NCBI GenBank assembly: GCA_032622095.1
Contig: CP136067.1
Span: 55,719,899 to 55,783,898, forward strand
DNA from: Siphonodentalium dalli
Taxonomy: Eukaryota > Mollusca > Scaphopoda > Gadilida > Siphonodentaliidae
Length of the DNA stretch: 64,000 bases
Reading direction: 5' to 3'
Shown: positions 34,423 to 45,800 of the stretch, one piece after another
How the letters are laid out: every line of letters starts with the position of its first letter
How positions within the stretch are numbered: the first letter of the stretch is position 1
Position numbers and translations under genes: made by a program
Notes under the pieces: model-generated
What the model saw: only the letters and a program-made list of their open reading frames with translations
Told to the model about the DNA's origin: nothing
Database searches by the model: none

Positions 34423-35324
34423 TTAAAGAGATACTGTACTCAAATGTTGTTGGTTTCTATGGTCTCTGAGTCATAGAATAAGGTAACCAGATTTCCATTA
34501 TTTGAAAGTCTGTTGAGTACGAAGTAATGTTATGGATGGCAGATTAGCTGGAATGCGAAAATCCAAATTTTTGTACAGTTTTCAAGCAAATGTATCAAAT
34601 AAATGTTATAGTACCACATGTATACTAGTCCCATATATACACAGAACGACACAATGTGTAAATGGGTTTGTCGATACGGCACGAGTGCTGGATAGAACGG
34701 GAGGCGCTTGCGCCACGAGTTCTATCCTTCAGCGACAGCACGAGTGCCATATCGACAAACCCATTTACACATCGGGTCATTCTGTGTTTATTACACGCTT
34801 CGCGTCCGAGAATTAAAATACAGGATTAGAAGGTTTATTTAGGCTCATACAGGGCGTGTTTGTCATGTGTGATGATTCTTTGAGGCGAACGTCATGTACA
34901 TCATTTTACGTCAACGAGATGCGTATGGAAAGTACGTTCCATACAGATTTGTAAATTTGGAACAGCAATAAAACTATACTTCTAGGAACAAGCGTGTAAT
35001 AAACTCATTTAAGTTATGGTATTAAAAATTGTCACCAGTCAGTGAGTGGCTTACACGATCACGTGTGCCATGCCTTGCCCAATCCACTATCCGTGAATTA
35101 ATTTGATTACGCCTTGTGCACAGAAATTCGTATTTTATTTTATGGCTCCAGCCATTAATTCAATTTATATCAAATTATTAACATTGATTTTAAGATAACC
35201 TATTAACCTGATCGTTTACAGAATACATCTTTGACTCAAACTACTTATTTTTCTATGTAACATCTGTATTAGACCGTTGTTATTACGGTGAATTTATTGA
35301 AAATGGCGTACAGTACCCCTTTAA
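34423..35324 (-). mobile_element. TTAA-flanked GGGGTACTGTAC element, copy 2, with insertion
   Basis: An inverted relative of 21254-21853. Ends are TTAAAGAGATACTGTAC and CAGTACCCCTTTAA. It shares GAATTTATTGAAAATGGCGTA, the TATGGCTCCAGCCATTAATT region and the ACTTCGTACTCAACAGACTT-type block with copy 1. It is about 300 bp longer, mainly because of the hairpin unit at 34638-34793 and flanking sequence. Confidence 0.7.
34638..34793. repeat. Large hairpin nested in the TTAA element
   Basis: CACAGAACGAC...AATGTGTAAATGGGTTTGTC pairs with GACAAACCCATTTACACATC...TCATTCTGTG, continuing through CGAT(A)C/TGGCACGAGTGCT and GGATAGAAC/GTTCTATCC to a GGCGCTTGCGCC tip. It is over 150 bp long and GC-richer than its surroundings. 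It is absent from the other copy of the host element, so it is probably a separate insertion. Confidence 0.8.
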
Positions 35325-35385
35325 GGTAACTTATTCAAGAAAAACAAATAATGATCAATGTTCAATGAAGCATTGTTTTTGGTGA

Positions 35386-35668
35386 TTAACTCTTTCTTTA
35401 CTAAATGGATTCTCCCATTTAGTTATAAAAGTATACATTGGAACAGTCAATTATTCATTGGGGTGGGGGTCTTCAGGTAATTTAAACAGACGACAGCCAA
35501 ATGAATGGGTGCTGTGGATTCCTATTTATTACTGGGAAATGTTCAGATAATAAGTAGGTACTATGATCGTTTGTTGAACTAATTATCTGAACATTTACTA
35601 AGGGAACTAACTACTCATCAATTCAATAGGTACATGTATATAGCATTATGCTGCATAGAATGGGTTAA
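35386..35668. mobile_element. TTAA-flanked element, class D (TCTTTACTAAATGGATT)
   Basis: TTAA on both sides. The left end is TTAACTCTTTCTTTACTAAA and the right end AGAATGGGTTAA. The interior has TTATAAAAGTATA, GAACAGTCAATTATTCATT, GGGAAATGTTCAGATAAT and its inverse ATTATCTGAACATTT, and GGGAACTAACTACTCATCAA. The close relative at 40622-41078 shares both ends. Older remnants lie at 15040-15440 and 36290-36555. Confidence 0.7.
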
Positions 35669-37580
35669 TATGGCTAATAATAAATGTTCATTTTAATATT
35701 TCTTGACATATACGTGATGTATATCTATAGCCATATGAGTCTTGATCAAGTTATAAGATGACAGGAATTTATTTAACAAGGTGAGGAGTTTGTTCATTGG
35801 TACCAGAAATCATTGCACTTATCCATATTGGAGCGAACAAAAAATACTTAAAAGTTCAAAAGACTGTTCTAATGTTCTAAGTTAATTTCAAACGCATTTA
35901 TTTAACACTTAATATCTACTAAAAATATTTTAAAACAATCTACCTTTAGCAATAATGCTAATAAATCCATTAATAGCAGATCCAAAATGAGTCATCTATG
36001 TCAAAACAGAAAAAAATAAACAAGTGATACAGCACTATAAGTATACATAAGAAATCTCTTATAAAATTCAGCTCAACAGTAGAAGCACAACTTTGTTTTC
36101 TTAAAAGAGAGTTATCTGCACATAGATGGCACCTTAAATATAATAATTTGTTACAAATAACACAAGAACAGACATTTAGCAAATAGTTAACAAATATCAA
36201 TTATTATCATCCAGAACAAAAATAAGATGAGATTTGAGAAGTTGAAAAATGTTAATTCAGAATGTCAGTGTTGTGGAAGACATCTCCTGTTTATTATTTC
36301 AGTAGTTTCCATGGTTACTGACCCCTGTTTAACCAAATCAGTTATAAACGTACATATTGGAATGGTCTATTTTTCATCCAGAAGGAAGTTAATAGGAAAA
36401 TGATCAGACGGCAGCCAGACGAAAAGATAATACATGTGCAGAAGGATTCCTATTAATTGGTGGGAAATGTTCAAAAAATGTTTGTTGAACTTACATGTTT
36501 TATCTGAACAATTCCTGAAGGAACAACTCGTCAATAATAATAGATTATTAGCTTCAGAAACTCATTGAATCTCTGAAGTTGCAACCAAGATAAAACCAAC
36601 CCATATCTAAAAGTGAAAATAAAAGAAATTTACAGTGGAAACCAGCCAATGTATCCACTGATTAAAGCAAACTTATCAAATTTAATGTAAATCGTATGTT
36701 TAAAATGAATAGATTTTGTTTAAAACTGCAAGATTCCCATTGAATTGTGTAATCTCATTATTGAATTCATCAGTTTAATTCAGGATTAATAGTTTGGGTA
36801 ATTGACTGCAAATTCATGAGCACCACATTGCTGCTAACATTTTCCAACTCATCCAGATATAAATTCAGCAGTGAGAGACATCTGTAATATTACAAGCATG
36901 ACCCAGTTTCCAACATAGCCATAATTATGACTGGTCTTACTGCTATATCTAGTATTTAGTGGCAACCTTATGCTCATAATTTTGCCAAATGTTAATGCAG
37001 GTATGCTTATGTGATAACAGCCAACATAGTTGACAACAACATTAACTAACATTGATACTTATAATAAGCAATTTAGGAAACTTGTTATACGTTACTTTCT
37101 TGTAGTGGTATAAATTTCTCACATATGAATGAATATCTATCTCATAGAATGCACCAAAAATTCTGGCCATAAAAATATAGATAATTTAAATGGATGGGCC
37201 CATGGAAGAAACCAATCAAATTCAGTACCATACACCATTGGGAATGTTATAATAAATAAACTCAATGTTGCCAATATTTTGCGTTGAAAGCAATATAAAA
37301 AAAAAATTGAACATTTTTATCACATAATTTTATCTACCCTCAGAAGTGGATAGAGATTCTGGCATTCACAAATGTATCTGTGACTACTGGAACATGTTTC
37401 ACCACAGTATATAGACAACTGGCTATTCATGAACTCTGTGGAGAATGAAAACGAAATACAACATGTTGCTGTCTTAATTTTGACAGAAAAAAAAATATAT
37501 ATATATTTTGACTGACATATACTTTTCAAAATGAAACCGATTGCATAGCAACATATTAGCCAAGAAATATGGACATTGGA
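35669..37580. other. AT-rich DNA; one old class D remnant
   Basis: About 36290-36555 carries TTATAAACGTACATATTGGAA, CAGAAGGATTCCTATTAA, GGTGGGAAATGTTCAA and GGAACAACTCGTCAATAA, in the order of the class D elements, but its ends are lost. The rest shows nothing I can support. Confidence 0.45.
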
Positions 37581-38021
37581 TAAGCCTGCAAATAGTGTGT
37601 CTGTCATTTGCAGAATGAGGTCCCACCAGAGAGTGAATTTTAATAGTGATGCTATCCCTCACAGCGTGCTAGTATCACCAGATTCCCCCTCTGGGGACCT
37701 CATTCTACTCGGGCCTCATCTTCTGGGAAGTACCTATAGTCTCAAATTGAATTGTTTTTAGTTACTTTTTCCCTTCTCTTCAGTTTCTATATCACCTAAT
37801 TTACAGAAGATAAAATGCATAATCGAGGTGACTAATGAGTGAACATCACCAACTTCAACTGGGGAACTTCAATCTGATTCGGGTAGGTCTCCCATAGCAG
37901 TTGAGGCCTAAGCAGAGGGTGAATTTGGTGATGCTAGCCCATTGTGCAGGATAGCATCACTAAATTCACCGTCTGGGGACTTCATTCTGCATATGACAAG
38001 ACACACTATTTGCAGCCTTGA
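37581..38021. mobile_element. Double-hairpin element, expanded copy
   Basis: The ends (AAGCCTGCAAATAGTGTGTC and inverse) and hairpin segments (GCAGAATGAGGTCCCACCAG..., CCCCTCTGGGGACCTCATTC, AGAGGGTGAATTTGGTGATG) match the element at 30593-30848. Between the two hairpins is an extra segment of about 180 bp (37710-37900), including ATCACCTAATTTACAGAAGA, related to part of the 2.4-kb repeat at about 18780-18930 in inverted orientation. Confidence 0.65.
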
Positions 38022-38533
38022 CTTTGAATAAGCTTTACAATGATGTATAATTCTAATTTTGACTTATTTCCGACTATTGGACACGGCCAGCTGTGTTAAT
38101 CTACAAATGGTAATACATCAATTCTATCTTGAACCTGCAACTGATACATATAAGCTGAACTTAAAATCTTATTGCTCAGTTTAAATCAGAGGTTGGCTCA
38201 TGGTTTTAATTCAAGAGGTGTTTATGCAAACCCCATGACCTGATATATATATTTCATGCTTCCTCATACAGTCATGACATTTATCTCACAGTTACGACCT
38301 TCATAGTATGTTTACAGGTGAAGTACTTTGTACCATGTAAACAGTGGCTGGAATAAACAATAAACCAAGTGATTGTATCACATTCTACTGTACATTTGTT
38401 ACTCCGGTAGCGGCATTGTCTGTAATGATGTTTTCAAGGTTCCAGGCCAATTGTAAAGAAATCTATTTTAAATTTCATTTCGAGTCTAGAATATAAAATA
38501 ACATGTCTGGGAAGAGTAGTGCCACCTGAAAAT
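38022..38533. other. No supported gene
   Basis: Unique AT-rich DNA; nothing recognised. Confidence 0.35.
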
Positions 38534-38762
38534 TTATATATATAGAATGTTATAACATTACTAGTATGTGTTTATAGAATGTTATAACATTACTAGTATG
38601 TGTTTATATATATAGAATGTTATAACATTACTAGTATGTGTTTATATACATAGAATGTTATAACATTACTAGTATGTGTTTATATACATAGAATGTTATA
38701 ACATTACTAGTATGTGTTTATATATATAGAATGTTATAACATTACTAGTATGTGTTTATAGT
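38534..38762 (+). repeat. Tandem repeat, about 6 copies of a 30-38-bp unit
   Basis: Each unit carries GAATGTTATAACATTACTAG then TATGTGTTTATA and a variable (TA)n linker, so length varies from about 32 to 38 bp. Every unit includes the palindrome AATGTTATAACATT. The array ends exactly where the class A MITE at 38763 begins. Confidence 0.9.
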
Positions 38763-39162
38763 TTAACCCTTTACCCAACAGAAGGGCCCTGTGCCAATGC
38801 ATTCTCTTATATATGCGAGTCGACCATAGGTCGCCTCGCATATATAAGAGAATGCATTGGCTTAACACATTAAAAATTATAAAATTGTTAAAGAATGTAA
38901 GAAAAAATGGTAAAAAGTGTTAAAAAAAGATTTTTTTAAAGCCAATGCATTCTCTTATATATGCGAGGCGACCTATGGTCGACTCGCATATATAAGAGAA
39001 TGCATTGGCACAGGGCATAACTGTAACTATCACAATGTGGTCAAGGAGCCGGTTCCAATGATATCCATATGTGTATGGTTCTATTGAGACAGACCGAAGA
39101 TATTTTAGGCTGTTGAAGCTTTATTTGGCCGGTTTTGGCCGGTTTGTTGGGTAAAGGGTTAA
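38763..39162. mobile_element. TTAA foldback MITE, class A
   Basis: TTAA plus CCCTTTACCCAACA at both ends, with two 69-bp palindromes. It is inverted relative to the copy at 27482-27880 and very similar to it (the ACCGGCCAAAACCGGCC segment is near the right end here). A scattering of single-base changes suggests recent spread. Confidence 0.88.
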
Positions 39163-39446
39163 ATGATTTTTCAATATATTTATAAATATTTCACCTAAAA
39201 AATGGCATCGTTTGGTATCTATACTGTTAAGACAAGTACATGATATTTGCCACATTCCCTTTTTAAACATTATTTTGTTGAATAGTGATGTTACTTAATA
39301 CATGTATATTGTATGCTGATGTAACTGGTGTTCTGGAACCTTGGATACATATTCAGCAATTAGATAGCAAATATTTGCAGATATGAGACGCCATGAGTTC
39401 CACCTTAGCAGGTGAACACAACTGGTATATGATGCATATCATTGTA

Positions 39447-39482
39447 CAGTAATGCCCTAAGTTATTACTTAGGGCATTACTG
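39447..39482. mobile_element. 36-bp minimal Tc1/mariner-like palindrome
   Basis: CAGTAATGCCCTAAGTTATT followed by ACTTAGGGCATTACTG, with TA on each side (39445-39446 and 39483-39484). This is just the two termini of the 213-bp palindrome family joined, with everything between deleted. Confidence 0.9.
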
Positions 39483-39484
39483 TA

Positions 39485-40621
39485 CATAACATTCAGTTGA
39501 TTCACCTTCAATGATGACACTTTGTTCTACCCATGACACAAATTCTATTAGAGGCAAAAATAATTGAGATAATAGTATGTTAGACAGAATTATCTTAGGA
39601 AATGCCTGTATATGACTGATTTGAATATTATCATGATAAAATAACATCAAACATATGCAGAGAGCAAAATGAATAAAGCAAGCATTCAGTATGAAAATAT
39701 GCTGACTGTGTAATGCAGGTTTCAGCTCAATAGGTGACTTGGGGGGAAATTAGGGTTCATACTTCTAAGCAAACAACTCCCTATTTCCCAGCCAGAGAGA
39801 AGTGGAGAGAGGCAGGGGTATCCTTCTTAGAATTTCCAACAATGAGCAGCTTTATTATAGCACCCCTCTCCTAGTTAGAATTTTCCAATTGAACCCTCAA
39901 TTTTTCTAACTGGTTGGAAAATTCGAGTATCCAAGATTTGGAAAATGTGCAACAAAATTTCCAATGTAAAATGTTTGAATCTAAAAATGACAGATTTTAC
40001 ACTAAATGTTGGTTTGAAAATGAAACTAATTTGTGTTTTCACCTTAATATACATGTATAGCTATTCCATCTATGAGATTTTCATTGTAGGATAAATAGCT
40101 GTTATATGTACAATGTACTGACTTCACCTTGATGATGAAAGGAAACATTAATTCTCTCTAGTAAATTCAGTTGAGCTAAGACCTGCATACTTTCAGATTA
40201 TTGTGCAATCTGGCATGTTCTGTTCTAGAACTGCAACAATTCATTGTGATGCCGATCAAGTGTTTTATATGGTCACTGCTTCTTTGTAAATTTTGTTAAT
40301 AATATTAGACACATTATACTATTTGAGTCTTCCAAATTTCAGGAATCAAGATGAAGTTGCAATGGCAACAGCTTGATTCCGGCGGTGATGACTGAATTAA
40401 TTTGAAGTGATGACTGGAAATACTGCATCGTGATGTGCATCACATCTACATATATATCACAATGTACTTCGTATAGTTAAATTGCACGTCGTTGCAGCCC
40501 TATTCCGTTCCAATGTGTTAGATAGCACAATCATCACACAATATCACTGTTCCACCACAGCACTATCTGTATTAGCTGTTCCAATGTGAATCAAATGGAT
40601 TGAAGATGATTCAAACAGCAC
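39485..40621. other. No supported gene
   Basis: Unique AT-rich sequence. A loose inverted pair around AGTTAGAATTTTCCAA and TTGGAAAATTC lies at 39880-39925. Nothing coding recognised. Confidence 0.35.
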
Positions 40622-41078
40622 TTAACCCTATCTTTACTAAATGGATTATCCAACAGTTATAAAAGTATATGCTGGAATTATGTGAACATTTCCTATGACC
40701 AAAATAAATAAATCGCTAGATTTACATCCCCTCCCGACCCTATTTTTAGGCGCCCTCCTCATTTTTTTTTTTATTTCGATATCTTTAATGCAAACTTTTT
40801 TCTCATGCATTAACCATCAAATTACATTTCAATGACCCATCAATCAGTGTATTTTGATCAAATTGGACAATCTAAATCACCTTGTACTATATAAGATAGA
40901 ATACTGCTTCAATATCTAGAACTGTCCATGACCATCTGTCAGGAAGAATAAAATATAAAAAATAAATTTCTCACTCCCACCCCATTATTCTGAAAAAGTT
41001 GCATGTAAATCTAGCAAGTTATATATATAGACCTAAGAGAACTACTCATCAATGAGGATTTAGTATAGAAAGGGTTAA
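40622..41078. mobile_element. TTAA-flanked class D element with a nested insertion
   Basis: The left end TTAACCCTATCTTTACTAAA and right end ATAGAAAGGGTTAA match the element at 35386-35668. The middle is interrupted at about 40711-41022 by a segment with its own inverted ends (GCTAGATTTACAT and inverse, followed by CCCCTCCC-type and GGGGTGGGA-type sequence). That nested unit is about 310 bp, with no clear target duplication. Confidence 0.65.
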
Positions 41079-41786
41079 TAAGTCAGCATTAAATCTAAGA
41101 CCCGACTTGCATTGATGTGTGACATTAATTAATAAATATGGAATGTAATGACTAGGTTGGTGTGAATCCCAAATCCAACTCTTGCTACAAATTGTATTTC
41201 TAATTCTATGCGGGTGAGAGTAGAATTCTGGCACCAGCGCCCTGAGCAAATTTCCAAGTAATTTTTCAGCATATTTGCATCAATTTTTAGCCTTCAAACA
41301 CAGCATAGAGTGATTTCTGAAAAACACGATCATGGCTAGAAAATTCTGTTCAGGAAGGTAATTAGGTCTTGTTAACAATCCAGTAAAACTACATTAAGAC
41401 CTCCTGCATTTTTTAATCCACAATCTAAAATAACAGGTGGTTATTCATTAACATTTTTCTGAGTAATACTGATTTTATCATCTATTTGAAATACTCAAAT
41501 CATGTTCGCCATTTTAAATTCACTCAATATTTTAGCTATTCTATATAAATAACGCCATTAAAAATAAATAGCTGGGTTCTCAGGCAAATATATATGGAAA
41601 AGTGGAATCGGAAAAGGTGGTTTTAATTTTTTCCAGGAATTCTAGATGTGTACATTATTTGTTGAAGAAATCCATTTTAGTATAGACATTTTCAACAAAA
41701 AACATCAAAACATCTAACTGGATACGATTAAATACCGAATTTATCACTCTTGGGAAAATTATGGGTGAATAGCAAACTTGTGATGT
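41079..41786. other. No supported gene
   Basis: Unique AT-rich sequence, no array or inverted repeat seen. Confidence 0.35.
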
Positions 41787-42058
41787 TTAAACCTTCCATG
41801 ATTGGAGCGTCGTGAAATTTTTTGAAAACCATGTGCCAATGCATTCTCTTATTTATACACGACTCTCCCACAGGGAGCCTCACATATATAAGAGAAAACA
41901 TTGGCCTAACAATATTTACCTTGACCTCGTAAACCAGTTCATTCTCTTATATATGCGAGGCTCCTAATGGGAGACTCATATATATTAGAGAATGCACTAG
42001 CACATGATATTTATTATTTAATGCTGTACCAGCGCTGCTACCGCCATTAAAGGGTCAA
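41787..42058. mobile_element. TTAA foldback MITE, class B, diverged
   Basis: The left TTAA-ACCTTCCATGATTGGAGC and right GCCATTAAAGGGTCAA are decayed class B ends (the right TTAA has become TCAA). Two palindromes based on ATTCTCTTAT(A/T)TATNCGAG with CTCCCACAGGGAGCC-type centres remain. Confidence 0.7.
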
Positions 42059-42637
42059 TGTCATTTCAGTCATTGCTGGACAGCTTATAACATCTCACTG
42101 TGTTAGCCTCCTTACAGAGAGCCCCTATTTACATGCAGGTAATGAGGTGCCTGAGAACACAGTATTTTCATTTTAGTCTTGAGCAAGAGCTGGTTGGTTT
42201 CAATCATATTCCCTGAGTAAACTTGAGTAGATACTGATGATGCTAACTATATTGGTAGCCCTGTGTTAAAAATGAGCATAATATTGGCAAGTTGTCTGCA
42301 AACCTGAGCTTCATGAATGATACTGACAATTGATAATTTTGCATAGTGTGTTTGATACAATAGTTCAGTTACACGCAACGTGTTACATGTTGTTATTGCC
42401 AACAAAAGTCACCCAACTCATGCAGCTACATGTACATGGTCAACAAAACTTGTACTAAAGACAAAATCAATAACCAAGGAGAAAATTAAATGACAAGTGA
42501 ACTCTATGTAGCCAATAAGATAATCAGATTTACCTGTGTGGGATGATTTTTTTTTATTGATGCCAATTCACCCTGTAGATAATAAAATTGTGTATCGTTG
42601 ATCACAGTATGCTAAAGCTAATGTTTTTCTACACATC
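42059..42637. other. No supported gene
   Basis: Unique AT-rich sequence; nothing recognised. Confidence 0.35.
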
Positions 42638-42639
42638 TA

Positions 42640-43025
42640 CAGTAAAATCTCTCCAAACCAGACCCTCTATAAACCGAAACCCTCTCCGTACCAAACAAAC
42701 TGTCTGGTCCTGAATTCACCTCAAGTTCATTCTCACTAAAAATTACCTCTGTAAACCAGAACCTCTCTATTTTGAATATCGGACAGATTTGTTAGTCCAT
42801 AACTGAGCGAACAAATCTCTTTTACCTCTCAAAACCTGACAAGCATGCATACAAGGTAATGTAATTTCGTACTATTGTATAAGCATACCAATTTAATTAG
42901 CGGTCTTTTGTTCGGTGAACACTTTGAACTGTGTGTCACTTGGTAACAGGAATATATTCAGCTGGTGGTACAAACTGAACGGCAGGGCCGGTCTGAACAG
43001 TGTTCGGTTTAGAGAGGTTTTACTG
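42640..43025. mobile_element. Tc1/mariner/pogo-type MITE
   Basis: The ends read CAGTAAAATCTCTCCAAACC and, inverted, CAGTAAAACCTCTCTAAACC. TA lies on each side (42638-42639 and 43026-43027). Internal repeats of the terminus (CTCTATAAACCGAAACCCTC, CTGTAAACCAGAACCTCTC) follow the left end. The terminus type is common in pogo-like elements. The 386-bp copy has no transposase frame. Confidence 0.75.
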
Positions 43026-43272
43026 TATAAACTTGTGGGTTGGTCTCACAAATCAGATGACTTTCCCTGTCAAATGCAATGCTAAAGAAATACCAGAGCA
43101 ACAAACAGTACATGTTACGCGTTCCTGTAACTGAACATGGTTAGTATAATTTTTTACAATTCATCCAAAACATGTCATGTTTTGTTATATGCTACCAAGG
43201 TGGATGTGGCTGTGGAAATCTTGGTTTGATCCAAAGGAAAATTGTTCTTAGCCAACTACACCTTGAGAGTCC

Positions 43273-43672
43273 TTAACCCTTTACCCAACAAACCGGTCAA
43301 AAACGCCCAAATAAAGCTTCAACAGCCTAAAATATCTTCGGTCTGTCTCAATAGAACCATACACATATGGGTATCATTGGAACCGGCTCATTGACCACAT
43401 TGTGATGGTTACAGTTATGCCCTGTGCCAATGCATTCTCTTATATATGCGAGTCGACCATAGGTCGCCTCGCATATATAAGAGAATGCATTGGCCTAAAA
43501 AAAATCTTTTTTTAACACTTTTTACCATTTTTTCTTACATTCTTTAACAATTTTATAATTTTTAATGTGTTAAGCCAATGCATTCTCTTATATATGCGAG
43601 GCGACCTATGGTCGACTCGCATATATAAGAGAATGCATTGGCACAGGGCCCTTCTGTTGGGTAAAGGGTTAA
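43273..43672. mobile_element. TTAA foldback MITE, class A
   Basis: Same orientation as 27482-27880 and almost identical in layout: TTAA, CCCTTTACCCAACA, ACCGGTCAAAAACG-type variant, two 69-bp palindromes, and inverse terminus. The palindrome reading frames create false open frames such as the one at 43512-43718. Confidence 0.88.
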
Positions 43673-44004
43673 CCTTGCAGCATTTAAAACAATGTGATTT
43701 GGCCCAATTGAAATACATATAAATTTGTTTTGTTAATTACTAAGACAGCTAATCGGATATTAACAATTGTTCATACACAACATTTTATCCAATGAGTTGT
43801 ATTATGATAAATAGCCAACACAAATAAATAGTAAATAGTCATTGATCGTCGGACTAATGAACACAAATTATCTTGCTCGCATTTCCGTCATCCATCATAG
43901 TATCACTAACAGAATGTGACATGCTTATTATTTTTAATTTTCATTCATTCGGTAATTAAATTGAGATTCCATCATACTTAATAAAATGAGATATGAGCTA
44001 TGTA

Positions 44005-44217
44005 CAGTAGTGCCCTAAATAATCGACTCCTTAACCACAGCAGAATTATGAGTAACTTTTCAGGATTTAGTCGGAAATATGGCTTGTTGTCATTCATCGG
44101 AAAGCTCTCGCTGAGATGTTTCCGATGAATGGCAACAAGCCATATTTCCGACTAAATCCTGAAAAGTTACCCATAATTCAGCTGTGGTTAAGGAGTCGAT
44201 TATTTAGGGCATTACTA
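44005..44217. mobile_element. Tc1/mariner-like near-perfect palindrome, full length
   Basis: 213 bp, starting CAGTAGTGCCCTAAATAATC with TA on each side. The right terminus reads ATTACTA, one change from ACTG. It contains the whole arm, including GGATTTAGTCGGAAATATGG and its mirror. Close sister of 28132-28344. Confidence 0.88.
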
Positions 44218-44219
44218 TA

Positions 44220-45110
44220 GCTGATTTATGAGGAATTATTGATGGTGTCCTTTTAGGATACACTCATCAGTTCATTGAGTCACTGACACACTGAAATCGG
44301 TTCAAAGCTAGATCAGAGGATAAATAAGACGTGCAGGGGTAAATATGATATGGTGCACCAGATTTAAATCTCAGTCTCAAAGATGTGCAGTAGCTAGGGG
44401 ATCCTCAATGGTGGCAGGGAAGTCATTCCACAGCCTTCAATTTCCATTTGTACAACAGTTTGTCCCCACAAAAAAAAATCCAGAATGAAATAAGAAACAT
44501 TTGATGTGTCGAATTTGAATCACTACTAAATTTTCAATTTGTTCTCTTTCTGGCATATATAGTTTTTATACTTTCTAACCTATCTCTGCACCACCTTTAG
44601 TTGGTTTAAAAAGAGCAAGGTGAAACAAACTAGAGATCAAGAATTTTTTATCATCTGTTAAAACCATCTTTGAACCGTTGTAAAAGTCTAGCGTGTAAAA
44701 TGGCTATATCTACAAATGATCTAAAACAACTTTTAATTTGGCGATGTTGAGTAAATGACAAAATGAGTTATGAAATCAATACACTTGATGAAGAAATTCA
44801 AGAATGTATTATTTGAAACATCAAGTATGTACATAACAATTCTTAATTGCCAACATGCTTTGGTAGTTTTTAAGGTTTCTTCAGTCAAAAAATAATTTGA
44901 TGTGGAACGAGATTGATAAAATTCTTATAAAAATGTCAATGATGTGACACATAATGTGTGATAGATAGCCTTCTATTATATATTATAGCAAATGTGTTCT
45001 CATGTATGAAGAACCAGCATTTTAAATGAGTAGCCAGTTTGAATGCCTGAGATTGGACAAAGTTATTATATAAATGTTGACGGAAAGTTCATTTTGTAGT
45101 GTCAATAGTG
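44220..45110. other. No supported gene
   Basis: Unique AT-rich sequence; nothing recognised. Confidence 0.35.
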
Positions 45111-45112
45111 TA

Positions 45113-45255
45113 CATTAATGCTCTAAGTAATCAACTTCTTAACCACAGGGAGAGCTTTCCGATGAATGGCAAAAAATCCATATTTCCAACTAAATCCTGA
45201 AAAGTTACCCATAATTCTGCTGTGGTAAAGAAGTCGATTACTTAGAGCATTACTG
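45113..45255. mobile_element. Tc1/mariner-like palindrome with one arm mostly deleted
   Basis: The left terminus (CATTAATGCTCTAAGTAATC, a CAGT to CATT change) is followed by only about 30 bp of left arm. It then jumps to the centre and full right arm, ending ACTG-TA. The deletion is one-sided, unlike the symmetric deletions at 39447 and 55300. Confidence 0.8.
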
Positions 45256-45267
45256 TACATATAGAAG

Positions 45268-45800
45268 GCATATGACATCTCTGCATGAGAGGACTAGATC
45301 TCTTGGTCAGTCGTTAAACTCTTGTGTGAACAACGAAGTTAACCCTTTACCCAACAGAAGGGCCCTGTGCCAATGCATTCTCTTATATATGCGAGTCGAC
45401 CATAGGTCGCCTCGCATATATAAGAGAATGCATTGGCTTAACACATTAAAAATTATAAAATTGTTAAAGAATGTAAGAAAAAATGGTAAAAAAAGATTTT
45501 TTTTAGGCCAATGCATTCTCTTATATATGCGAGGCGACCTATGGTCGACTCGCATATATAAGAGAATGCATTGGCACAGGGCATAACTGTAACTATCACA
45601 ATGTGGTCAAGGAGCCGGTTCCAATGATATCCATATTTGTATGGTTCTATTGAGACAGACCGAAGATATTTTAGGCTGTTGAAGCTTTATTTGGCCGGTT
45701 TTGGCCGGTTTGTTGGGTAAAGGGTTAAACTCTTGTGTGAACAACGAAGTTAAGAAACATTGAGGTCAAATAGTCCATGGTTCCAGGCGCTGCTAACTTT
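45268..45800 (+). repeat. 5S rRNA-like repeat, copy 1, split by a MITE
   Basis: Outside the MITE, the sequence GAACAACGAAGTTAAGAAAC, then CATTGAGGTC and GTTCCAGGCGCTGCTAAC, resembles the 3' half of 5S rRNA (GAAGTTAAG-AAC, then GG(G)TGCTG). It is shorter and more diverged than the copy at 46020-46115. It is interrupted at a TTAA by the class A MITE at 45339-45728. It could be a 5S-headed SINE or a decayed 5S gene unit. Confidence 0.45.
45339..45728. mobile_element. TTAA foldback MITE, class A, with 29-bp flanking direct repeat
   Basis: Class A layout with two palindromes and CCCTTTACCCAACA ends. Unusually, the flanks repeat: 45314-45342 and 45725-45753 are the same 29 bp, each beginning TTAAACTC and ending GAAGTTAA. 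The inner TTAA of each belongs to the usual 4-bp duplication. The spacer between the palindromes is about 12 bp shorter than in other class A copies. Confidence 0.9.

Noticed and set aside
45272-45586. 104-codon frame across the MITE
   Set aside because: It reads through 5S-like sequence and the cassette palindromes, and the same phrases appear in both strands' translations.
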